Shown here in pieces: positions 1 to 5,031 of a DNA stretch of 5,031 bases (positions are counted from its first letter, which is position 1; each line of letters opens with the position of its first letter). The stretch is from Verrucomicrobiota bacterium (lineage in GTDB: Bacteria > Verrucomicrobiota > Lentisphaeria > Victivallales > Victivallaceae): contig JAEWSS010000196.1 in NCBI GenBank assembly GCA_023459755.1, forward strand, positions 1 through 5,031. Reading direction: 5' to 3'. A program made the translations under genes and the position numbers. The notes under the pieces are model-generated. The model was given only the letters and a program-made list of their open reading frames with translations, did no database searches and had not been told where the DNA came from.

Positions 1-2
1 GG

Positions 3-422
3 ACAATATTTTTCGCCGCCGCACTTCTGATTTCAGCCGCTTCCGGCTGCCGCGACTGGTTCCTGCCGGAGGGCGAACCGCCGACCGGACCGATCGTCAA
101 CCTGGAAACCGACCCGGCCGACACGCCGCTCGGCCGCGAGGCGGCGGTAAACCGGGCGGCCGACGGGCTGACCGGCGTCATGCTCGGCACGATACCCTCC
201 GGAACCGTTGTCGCAGTCAAGTCAAATTCGGCGGAGGCGGCGGCGATGGCGAACAAAGCGCTCCGCGGCGTCATCGCCTTCATCGCGGTCAAACCGGTGG
301 CGTACCCGGGCAGTTTCCCCGGCGACTGTGTTCTCCACTCCGATCTCGAAGGCCGGAACTGGACGCTGAAACTCACCCGGGACAACAACACGCTGTATAC
401 TGCGACGTTTACTTTGCATTAA
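3..422 (+). CDS. Small lipoprotein of unknown function (5' end missing)
   Basis: The reading frame is open from base 3 to the TAA at 420-422, giving 139 residues; the start codon lies upstream of the window. The visible protein begins with the hydrophobic end of a signal peptide followed by a lipobox (SAASGC, cysteine at visible residue 16). It should therefore be lipid-modified and membrane-anchored, with about 124 mature residues. After a Pro/Asp/Glu-rich linker (residues 20-45) comes an Ala-rich stretch with GTVVAVKSNSAEAAAMANKAL, then a Tyr/Pro/Gly-rich part and a C-terminal beta-type segment (NWTLKLTRDNNTLYTATFTL). I recognise no family. The alternation of an Ala-rich helix with a VVAV strand is loosely like small envelope lipoproteins, but this is too weak to name. 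Its last 14 bases overlap the end of the convergent gene on the minus strand. An internal ATG at 180 is not the real start, because the signal sequence and lipobox lie upstream in the same frame. Confidence 0.82.
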   Translation, partial: TIFFAAALLISAASGCRDWFLPEGEPPTGPIVNLETDPADTPLGREAAVNRAADGLTGVMLGTIPSGTVVAVKSNSAEAAAMANKALRGVIAFIAVKPVAYPGSFPGDCVLHSDLEGRNWTLKLTRDNNTLYTATFTLH

Positions 423-1383
423 CCTGATTTTGAACCGCCGGACCCTCCGGCTGAACCAATGCCTTCCGGCGCCGGTCCATTTCTTTACGACCGGCCTCCA
501 CTATCCGCTCCGCAAGTTCAATCGGGATCACCACCTCCAGCGTCGCCGTGCCGGAGCCTTTACGGTAGTCGATCTGGACTGCGTCGAACAGGTCGGAAGC
601 CAGCGCCAGCTGCTCCTGATTCACGCCGCTCATATTGGGATTGAGCAGCATGGTCCTGGCCAGTGTCGGAAGCGTTGCGATCAATCCGCCCTCCTGATCC
701 GAGAGGCCTGAAGCGTCGGCCAGAATCACCAGTTCATTGTTTTCACCGAATTTAAGCACGCCCTTGAAGTCCGCCGTGCTCGGGTTGGCTACGCCGGGCA
801 GCGGCGGCAGTTCCGACCGGCCGAAGAAAAACGCCGCGGCCTCCGGCGGAACGGCCGCCAGTTTTTCACGCAGGGCGGCGGAAAGTTCGCTTTTCTTTTC
901 CGGCAGCACCGCGTCTTCCCTGACGTTCAACAGGATCACGCCGGGTTCAAGTTCAACATGATAATCGCCGTCGGAATCACGATAGGCAGGCTTCCCGTTG
1001 TATTCGACTTTTTCAACACTTTTTTTATCGACGGCCGAAAAACCGGACACCACCTCGTCGAGCGGCTTCGAGGTCGCCAGCAGGATGCTCCCGTCCATAT
1101 CTTCGTCAATGGAGAGCAGCACGCCGTCGCACAATTCGGCAATTTTGCGCATCTCGGCCATCGCCGATTCATCCGCAATTTCAGATTTTTCAGTCAACGC
1201 CTGAACAAAGCGGCTGCCGTATATTTCGCCGGGACGAATGTAAACACTGCCCTTGACGGTTTCAGGCGCGTACTTAAACAACTTTTCGCCCGGCAGCTCC
1301 CTGAGTCCATTGTTGACCAGCCACGCCACCACCGCGATCAGCGCCGCCAGAACCAGCACGATTCCAAAAATACTTTTTTTCAT
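409..1383 (-). CDS. Membrane-anchored extracytoplasmic protein, unknown function
   Basis: This is a 324-residue protein. The chosen start is the ATG at 1381-1383, since GGAGGAG (1387-1393, minus strand) sits just before it. An upstream in-frame ATG at 1410 would add nine residues but lacks such a site and would put this GGAGGAG inside the gene. The protein starts MKKS, followed by a strongly hydrophobic segment (residues 5-23) with no clear cleavage site or lipobox, so it is probably an N-terminal membrane anchor with the rest outside the cytoplasm. The remainder alternates predicted strands and helices. Strand-rich parts such as DGSILLATS and KPAYRDSDGDYHVELEPGVILLNV are followed by a second similar-looking part (FKGVLKFGENNELVILADASGL), then a charged C-terminal helix. 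This suggests two related alpha/beta modules, as in DUF3352-like envelope proteins, but I cannot assign a family. It is transcribed divergently from the glycosidase-like operon. Confidence 0.85.
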   Translation of the reverse strand: MKKSIFGIVLVLAALIAVVAWLVNNGLRELPGEKLFKYAPETVKGSVYIRPGEIYGSRFVQALTEKSEIADESAMAEMRKIAELCDGVLLSIDEDMDGSILLATSKPLDEVVSGFSAVDKKSVEKVEYNGKPAYRDSDGDYHVELEPGVILLNVREDAVLPEKKSELSAALREKLAAVPPEAAAFFFGRSELPPLPGVANPSTADFKGVLKFGENNELVILADASGLSDQEGGLIATLPTLARTMLLNPNMSGVNQEQLALASDLFDAVQIDYRKGSGTATLEVVIPIELAERIVEAGRKEMDRRRKALVQPEGPAVQNQVNAK

Positions 1384-1386
1384 AAT

Positions 1387-1393
1387 CTCCTCC
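1387..1393 (-). promoter_or_regulatory. Ribosome binding site deciding the start at 1383
   Basis: The minus strand reads GGAGGAG here, with the GGAGG core five bases before the ATG at 1383. This near-perfect Shine-Dalgarno sequence favours that ATG over the in-frame ATG ending at 1410. Confidence 0.8.
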
Positions 1394-1414
1394 ATTTTAT
1401 GACATTTCATCTAA

Positions 1415-1442
1415 TTAATACAACCTCATCCGGCAAAAGCAA
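1415..1442 (-). promoter_or_regulatory. Possible promoter of the minus-strand gene
   Basis: On the minus strand TTGCTT (1437-1442) is followed, after 16 bases, by TATTAA (1415-1420). Both are only partial matches to sigma-70 boxes. The position is right, leaving a leader of about 25 bases before the ATG at 1383. The -35-like element lies inside the left arm of the inverted repeat at 1435-1470. Confidence 0.35.
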
Positions 1443-1470
1443 GTCCAAAAAACATTTTTGACTTGCTTTT
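1435..1470. promoter_or_regulatory. Inverted repeat, candidate operator in the divergent promoter region
   Basis: AAAAGCAAGTC (1435-1445) and GACTTGCTTTT (1460-1470) are perfect 11-base inverted copies separated by 14 bases. The centre (CAAAAAACATTTTT) continues the symmetry as A5/T5 apart from one extra C. It lies about midway between the divergent starts at 1383 and 1539, and each arm covers a TTGCTT that could serve as a -35 box in its own direction. This is the expected arrangement for the binding site of a dimeric regulator controlling one or both genes; the regulator family cannot be told from the site. It could also form an RNA hairpin. A bidirectional terminator is unlikely here, because it would sit between two outward-facing genes. 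Confidence 0.55.
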
Positions 1471-1490
1471 CTATTTTGACCACGTTAAAT
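1463..1490 (+). promoter_or_regulatory. Possible promoter of the glycosidase-like operon
   Basis: TTGCTT (1463-1468) in the right arm of the inverted repeat is followed after 16 bases by TTAAAT (1485-1490). This mirrors the arrangement on the other strand. Both boxes are partial sigma-70 matches, so activation or an alternative sigma factor is possible. TTGACT (1458-1463) and TTGACC (1476-1481) are better -35 matches but have no -10-like box at an acceptable distance. Confidence 0.3.
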
Positions 1491-1538
1491 TAACAGGACG
1501 ACAACAACTCTTTAACTTAAAACAAAGGAGACTTTATC

Positions 1539-2510
1539 ATGCGCATCACCGCGACGTTTCTGGACGAAATCAGTCACGACATTCCCCACCAGAACTGGGG
1601 ACGCGAGGAATGGGACCGCGACTTCGCCGCCATGAAAGCCATGGGCATCGACTCGGTGGCCGTTATCCGCTGCGGTCACAAACGCTGGATCACCTACCCC
1701 TCCAAAGTTCTGATGGAGCGCGAAAACTGCTACAGACCGCCGGTTGACCTGATCGGGCTGTTCCTCGAACTGGCCGAAAAACACGGCCTCGGCTTCTACT
1801 TCGGCACCTACGACTCCGGCAACTACTGGCACAACCATCAGCCGGAAAAAGAGGTCGAAATCAATAAACGGGTCGTCGAAGAAGTGTGGAACACCTACGG
1901 CAAAAGTCCGGCGTTCAAGGGCTGGTACCTGAATCAGGAGGTCAGCCGCGCCTTCGCCGGAATCATTGACATCTACTCCCAGATGGGACGCTTCTGCAAG
2001 GAAATCTCCGGCAACAAGCCGACCTTCATCTCTCCCTACATCGCCGGAAAAAAAGACTGCTACGCCTTCACCACCGACCTCCAGAACAAAAACGCCATCA
2101 CCCTCGACCAGCATGAAAAAGAGTGGAACGAAATCCTCGGCGGCATCCAGGGCGCGGTGGACATCCTCGCCTTCCAGGACGGTCACTGCGACTACGACGA
2201 ACTGACCGACTATCTGACCGTCAACAAAACCCTCGCCTCCAAGTACGGCATGGAATGCTGGACCAACTGCGAGAGCTTCGACCGCGACATGCCGATCAAG
2301 TTCCTCCCGATCAAGTGGGAAAAAATGCTGCTCAAACTTCAGGCCGCCGAACGCGCCGGTCTGGAACGGGCGATCACCTTTGAATTCTCCCATTTCATGA
2401 GTCCGTTCTCCAGCTATCGTCAGGCGCTCGGTCTCTACAAGCGCTACTGCGAATACTACAATATCGACATCAAACCGGTAATGAAAATGCTTAAAGAGGA
2501 GATTTACTGA
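1539..2510 (+). CDS. DUF4434-type putative glycoside hydrolase, no signal peptide
   Basis: This 323-residue protein has the look of the DUF4434 family, TIM-barrel proteins related to glycoside hydrolases. The hallmarks seen are: an N-terminal strand TATFLDEISHD followed by QNWG (residues 5-21); EEWDRDFAAMKAMGIDSVAVIR (24-44), the first helix and next strand; GLGFYFGTYDSGNYW (83-97); FKGWYLNQEV (126-135); ISPYIAG (164-170); DILAFQDGHCDYDEL (208-222); and MECWTNCESFDRD (238-250). Glu134 after a strand and Glu245 near the C-terminal side are the best candidates for catalytic acid and nucleophile; this is inferred from position only. The ATG at 1539 is preceded by AGGAG (1526-1530) at eight bases, and an in-frame TAA at 1518 excludes a longer N-terminus. 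There is therefore no signal peptide, and the product should be cytoplasmic. It is the first gene of a two-gene operon and overlaps the next gene by one base. Substrate unknown. Confidence 0.85.
   Translation: MRITATFLDEISHDIPHQNWGREEWDRDFAAMKAMGIDSVAVIRCGHKRWITYPSKVLMERENCYRPPVDLIGLFLELAEKHGLGFYFGTYDSGNYWHNHQPEKEVEINKRVVEEVWNTYGKSPAFKGWYLNQEVSRAFAGIIDIYSQMGRFCKEISGNKPTFISPYIAGKKDCYAFTTDLQNKNAITLDQHEKEWNEILGGIQGAVDILAFQDGHCDYDELTDYLTVNKTLASKYGMECWTNCESFDRDMPIKFLPIKWEKMLLKLQAAERAGLERAITFEFSHFMSPFSSYRQALGLYKRYCEYYNIDIKPVMKMLKEEIY
2497..2501 (+). promoter_or_regulatory. Ribosome binding site inside the end of the upstream gene
   Basis: AGGAG lies eight bases before the ATG at 2510, within the last codons of the DUF4434-type gene. 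Together with the TGATG stop-start overlap it supports translational coupling. Confidence 0.7.
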
Positions 2511-4612
2511 TGCTGAAAAAACTGCTTGCAGCCTGGCTTTGCGCCGTTGCATTAACGGCTTTCGGCAAAAGCGATTTCTCCGACTGGATGATCAAGAACC
2601 TCGGTGACGGCCAAGGCGTAATCACCGAATTTGCTTCGGATGACGGCGCGGTCAAAGCGCCGGTGCTGTTCACCACCAACAACGCCAGCTGGCTTTTCTA
2701 TGTGAAAAATCTGCCGGCGAATGAGCTGGGTACAGCCAGGAAGCTCTATTTTTCCGCCGACATCATGAGCAACAACCCGGACGTTGTCCGTCTGGTCATC
2801 GGCGAAAACGACGAATGGGGCGGAGCAATGCGCCGCATGGGAGCCGTCCGCCCGGAACAGAAACCATATCAGTGGCAGCGCCTCACGCTGGAACTCGACC
2901 GGATAATCAACGACAGCTTCTTCAGCTGCGGCATCGGCATCGAGTACAAGGCGGCCGGCACCTGGGTGGCGATCGAAAACCCGGTCATCTCCACTGAACC
3001 GCCGGAACTCCCCCCGCTGCCGGAATACGACCTGGCGATCCCGGAAAAATTTGACCGGCTGACCAACGATGACCTGCGCAAAACCGCCGCGGTGCTCAGT
3101 AAAATGGCGGCGCTTGAACCGTCGCTGAGCAAGGACCGCAAATTCGCCGCCGCGGTCGACTGGCTCAACACCACCAAGGCGGACAACAGCACCAAAACCT
3201 TCCGGAAACTCATCGACCTCCGCAGCACCTACTGTTCAAGCGACAGCTCGGTAATGCCGGTTCCATCCGCCTTTGAATACGATCACTCGACCGTAATTCC
3301 TGACCGCACGGAGCCGTTTACCCTGACGCTGCCCGGCAACGCCAAAGACGGCTTCGTCTGCCTGATCCGCAACAATTCCGCCGGCCCGGAAAACTTCACC
3401 GTCAATTTGAGCGGCGACGCGGCCAAAAACGCAGAAATGTTCAGACTGCTCGAAGTTGACGGAACACCCGATCTGCCCGAACCGCTGGCCAACAACGCCA
3501 CGCTCCACCTCGGCGCGGAGGAAACCGCCGGCATCATGGTGCAGTTTACCACCGCCGAAGCCGGAAAATTCTCCGGCGAACTGGTGTTTACCCCGTTCAG
3601 TCCGTCGTTTCCGGTGAAGACGCTGCCGCTGACACTGGAAGTCGCCGCGGTTAAACTGCCCGACCAAATGCCGATCACGACCTTCCACTGGGATTATTCC
3701 GGAGCAAAAGACCCGGAAAAACTTCAGCTTCTGATCGACGGCCGGGTCAACACCTTCCATTACGGCGACCTCCCCAAACTCGGCAAAAAGGATGTGGATG
3801 ACGATCTTTCATCCCTGGTCGAAGTCATCCGCTCGGCCAAAGCCGCCGCCGCCAAAGCCGGATTTGAGCCCAGCTTCATCCTCGAAACCTGGTTCATCCG
3901 CGAAAACGGCGGCTGGAAAAAGGAGTTTGAACCCTGGCTCGACAAACTGGTCGAAACCCTCGAAGCCGAGGGCGTGGACTACGACCACTGGTATCTCGAA
4001 ATCTACGACGAAGACCTTTCGGAGCAATTCCTTGAATCGGCCAAAGCGATCAAGGCATACAATCCAAAGGTGAGAATCTTTTCCGACTGCATCAACAAAG
4101 AAGAGGGCGTTGTCGAAAAATTCGCGCCGTATCTCGACGTCTGGTGTCCGGTCGCCTGGATGCTCCCCCCCTATTACGACGAACTCACAGCCCAGTTTGA
4201 AAAAATAAAGCAGACCTCCGGTGAACTCTGGGTCTACGCCTGCGGTCCGGTTCCGAACAATCCGGCCCGCCGCTTCCGCGAACAGCCGCTGCTGGCCTTC
4301 GCCAACAACATGACGGGCTGCTGCTACTGGACCACCTACTTTATCAATCCGCGCGGACCGCGCAACCCGAACGACCACTTCGGATTCTTCTACCGCGACA
4401 ACAACGGCAACCCGGTCGCCTCGCGCCGCTGGATTGAATGGCAGGGCGGTCTGAATGACTATCTGGTGATGTATCTCGGCGCCAAGTCGGAAAAAACCGC
4501 CGCACTTACCGCCGAAATCAGCGCCTATGCAAAAGACCACCTGAACGATGTCGATTTCTGGAGCAAATATACGGATATGCGCACCGAACTTATCCGTAAA
4601 CTGGCCGAATAA
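2510..4612 (+). CDS. Exported multidomain DUF4091-like putative glycosidase
   Basis: This 700-residue protein starts with a type I signal peptide (MLKK, hydrophobic core residues 5-18, likely cleavage near AFG/K at 19-20). Cys11 is not in a lipobox. Residues about 20-161 are strand-rich and end with TWVAIENPVIS, like a jelly-roll carbohydrate-binding module. A helical stretch (about 170-235) and a second beta-sandwich (about 245-385, ending LPLTLEVAAVKLP) follow; the latter is typical ahead of DUF4091-like catalytic domains. A TIM-barrel-like region starts at TTFHWDYSG (390-398), has WYLEIYDEDL (494-503) where relatives carry a DEP-type acidic motif, then LDVWCPV, GELWVYACGP (571-580) and TGCCYWTTYF (602-611). 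The C-terminus has the SRRWIEWQGGLNDYL pattern (638-652) seen at the end of DUF4091 proteins. Glu497, Asp500 and Glu501 are catalytic candidates. It is coupled to the upstream gene and followed by a terminator. Hydrolysis of a complex glycan outside the cytoplasm is inferred; the substrate is unknown. Confidence 0.85.
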   Translation: MLKKLLAAWLCAVALTAFGKSDFSDWMIKNLGDGQGVITEFASDDGAVKAPVLFTTNNASWLFYVKNLPANELGTARKLYFSADIMSNNPDVVRLVIGENDEWGGAMRRMGAVRPEQKPYQWQRLTLELDRIINDSFFSCGIGIEYKAAGTWVAIENPVISTEPPELPPLPEYDLAIPEKFDRLTNDDLRKTAAVLSKMAALEPSLSKDRKFAAAVDWLNTTKADNSTKTFRKLIDLRSTYCSSDSSVMPVPSAFEYDHSTVIPDRTEPFTLTLPGNAKDGFVCLIRNNSAGPENFTVNLSGDAAKNAEMFRLLEVDGTPDLPEPLANNATLHLGAEETAGIMVQFTTAEAGKFSGELVFTPFSPSFPVKTLPLTLEVAAVKLPDQMPITTFHWDYSGAKDPEKLQLLIDGRVNTFHYGDLPKLGKKDVDDDLSSLVEVIRSAKAAAAKAGFEPSFILETWFIRENGGWKKEFEPWLDKLVETLEAEGVDYDHWYLEIYDEDLSEQFLESAKAIKAYNPKVRIFSDCINKEEGVVEKFAPYLDVWCPVAWMLPPYYDELTAQFEKIKQTSGELWVYACGPVPNNPARRFREQPLLAFANNMTGCCYWTTYFINPRGPRNPNDHFGFFYRDNNGNPVASRRWIEWQGGLNDYLVMYLGAKSEKTAALTAEISAYAKDHLNDVDFWSKYTDMRTELIRKLAE

Positions 4613-4640
4613 GCCGAATATCGTTTATCAGTCACTCACC

Positions 4641-4672
4641 AACGTTCCGGTTTGCCGCCGGAACGTTTTTTT
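4641..4672 (+). terminator. Rho-independent terminator of the operon
   Basis: AACGTTCCGG (4641-4650) pairs perfectly with CCGGAACGTT (4658-4667) around a seven-base loop, and the stem runs into seven Ts (4666-4672). It begins 28 bases after the stop of the exported glycosidase gene and closes the two-gene operon. Confidence 0.9.
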
Positions 4673-4727
4673 ATACACCGCAGCCGCCGCCAACGAATCT
4701 CTTTGCGCGTTTTTATCGTCATACAGC

Positions 4728-4759
4728 TTGATTTTTCGCTATAAAAAGGTATTTATAAT
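4728..4759 (+). promoter_or_regulatory. Possible promoter for the downstream gene pair
   Basis: A perfect TATAAT (4754-4759) lies in an AT-rich stretch after the terminator. The nearest -35-like sequence, TTGATT (4728-4733), is 20 bases upstream, which is longer than ideal. A second -10-like TATAAA (4740-4745) has no partner. Transcription would begin near 4766, about 40 bases before the ATG at 4806. The sequence 4673-4805 otherwise shows nothing I can name. Confidence 0.45.
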
Positions 4760-4805
4760 CATTGCCGGTTTTTCACCAACACTTGCGACCGGAAGAGGAG
4801 AAATC

Positions 4806-4880
4806 ATGAACATGTTCACCGGACACAAACTCCGGACAAAACAGACGGACAAAGACGGGGAGTTCGCAATATGGGGCTGA
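4806..4880 (+). CDS. Small ORF (24 residues), possible leader peptide or coupled small protein
   Basis: ATG at 4806 is preceded by AGAGGAG with AGGAG at 4796-4800, five bases away, a strong ribosome binding site. The frame ends at TGA 4878-4880 and encodes a short hydrophilic peptide (MNMFTGHKLRTKQ... GEFAIWG) with no signal or membrane segment. It overlaps the start of the next gene (4871) by 10 bases, so ribosomes finishing it would stop beside that start. The frame stays open upstream of 4806, back into the previous operon's 3' end, but a start there would have to be transcribed across the terminator. I recognise no family. It may be a leader peptide that couples translation, or a real small protein; it may also be unexpressed. 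Confidence 0.45.
   Translation: MNMFTGHKLRTKQTDKDGEFAIWG
4820..4858 (+). repeat. Three imperfect 13-bp tandem repeats starting CGGACA
   Basis: CGGACA occurs at 4820, 4833 and 4846, exactly 13 bases apart each time. The copies read CGGACACAAACTC, CGGACAAAACAGA and CGGACAAAGACGG. The period is not a multiple of three, so the repetition is not a repeated peptide, although it lies inside the small ORF and just before the ribosome binding site of the gene at 4871. CCGGA (4819-4823) could also pair with TCCGG (4831-4835) as a short hairpin. Confidence 0.5.
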
Positions 4881-5031
4881 CATATCTCGGCCTGCTGCCG
4901 CACCATGATCAGCTTTACGACTATCTGAAATACGAGATCCAACCGCTGGTCCGTCAATGGACAAACTGCGCCTACCGTGTATATAAATACAACGCCTCCA
5001 ACGATGTGTATCTATATGAGGAAATTCATAC
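4871..5031 (+). CDS. N-terminus of an unidentified protein (3' end missing)
   Basis: From ATG 4871 the frame is open to the window end, giving 53 complete codons. GGGGAG (4857-4862) sits eight bases upstream. The frame is open back to a TAA at 4742 but holds no other ATG, GTG or TTG start, so 4871 is well supported. The protein begins MGLTYLGLLPHHDQLYDYLKY, without a signal peptide, and continues with a short strand pair (AYRVYKYNASNDVYLYEEIHT). The VYKY ... VYLYEE arrangement faintly resembles the first strands of the N-lobe of aminoglycoside-phosphotransferase-like kinases, but too little is visible to claim it. It overlaps the small ORF at 4806-4880 by 10 bases and is probably translated with it. 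Confidence 0.7.
   Translation, partial: MGLTYLGLLPHHDQLYDYLKYEIQPLVRQWTNCAYRVYKYNASNDVYLYEEIH

Noticed and set aside
437..451. Perfect hairpin GCCGGA-CCC-TCCGGC near the convergent gene ends, as a terminator
   Set aside because: No T tract follows on either strand, and it lies within the coding sequence of the minus-strand gene.
1484..1494. Short palindrome GTTAA-A-TTAAC as a second operator
   Set aside because: It is AT-rich and only five bases per arm, expected by chance in this intergenic stretch, and it overlaps the -10-like box.
1512..2552. Long open frame on the minus strand opposite the DUF4434-type gene
   Set aside because: It is a shadow of a GC-rich coding gene. The plus-strand product has family motifs and a ribosome binding site; the antisense product is low-complexity, rich in Val, Phe, Gly and Asp, and resembles nothing.
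3236..4540. Open frames on the minus strand opposite the exported glycosidase gene
   Set aside because: They mirror the codon bias of the sense gene, have no ribosome binding sites that I can see, and have unconvincing compositions.
4604..4620. GCCGAATA repeated twice with one base between, across the stop codon at 4610-4612
   Set aside because: It is too short to be significant, probably chance or slippage.
4765..4792. CCGGT / ACCGG pairing before the small ORF, as a riboswitch or attenuator stem
   Set aside because: There are only five base pairs with an 18-base loop, no known riboswitch pattern and no T tract.
4806..5031. Programmed -1 frameshift joining the small ORF to the gene at 4871
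   Set aside because: The frames fit a -1 shift, but I see no canonical slippery heptamer, and the gene at 4871 has its own ATG and ribosome binding site.

Overview
The window looks like a chromosomal segment of a moderately GC-rich Gram-negative bacterium. It carries two putative polysaccharide-degrading proteins behind a divergent promoter region. The host is probably from the Planctomycetota-Verrucomicrobiota-Chlamydiota group, and Lentisphaerota (Victivallis-like) is my best guess. Three things point that way: a DUF4434-type protein paired with a DUF4091-like glycosidase, a lipoprotein signal implying an outer membrane, and regular GGAGG-type ribosome binding sites, which argue against Bacteroidota. 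The taxonomic call is inference from gene content and codon style; no marker gene is present.

Layout. (1) Bases 3-422, plus strand: the 3' part of a small lipoprotein gene. (2) Bases 409-1383, minus strand: a membrane-anchored extracytoplasmic protein of unknown function whose end overlaps the lipoprotein gene tail to tail by 14 bp. (3) Bases 1384-1538: a divergent intergenic region with a perfect 11-bp inverted repeat whose arms overlap weak -35-like elements facing both ways. (4) Bases 1539-4612, plus strand: a two-gene operon. It encodes a DUF4434-type TIM-barrel protein without a signal peptide, followed through a TGATG overlap by a 700-residue exported multidomain protein with a DUF4091-like glycosidase C-terminal half. 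(5) Bases 4641-4672: a clear intrinsic terminator. (6) Bases 4673-5031: an AT-rich promoter-like stretch, a 24-codon small ORF with a good ribosome binding site and three 13-bp tandem repeats, and the start of another gene that overlaps the small ORF by 10 bp and runs off the window.

How the genes may work together. The two operon genes are translationally coupled and probably act on the same or related glycans. The exported protein would act in the periplasm or outside the cell, and the signal-less DUF4434 protein on products brought into the cytoplasm. The inverted repeat is the natural candidate for an operator controlling this operon and perhaps the divergent gene. No transporter, regulator or defence gene is visible, so the substrate cannot be read from the context. 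I see no tRNA, rRNA, CRISPR array, insertion sequence or prophage gene.
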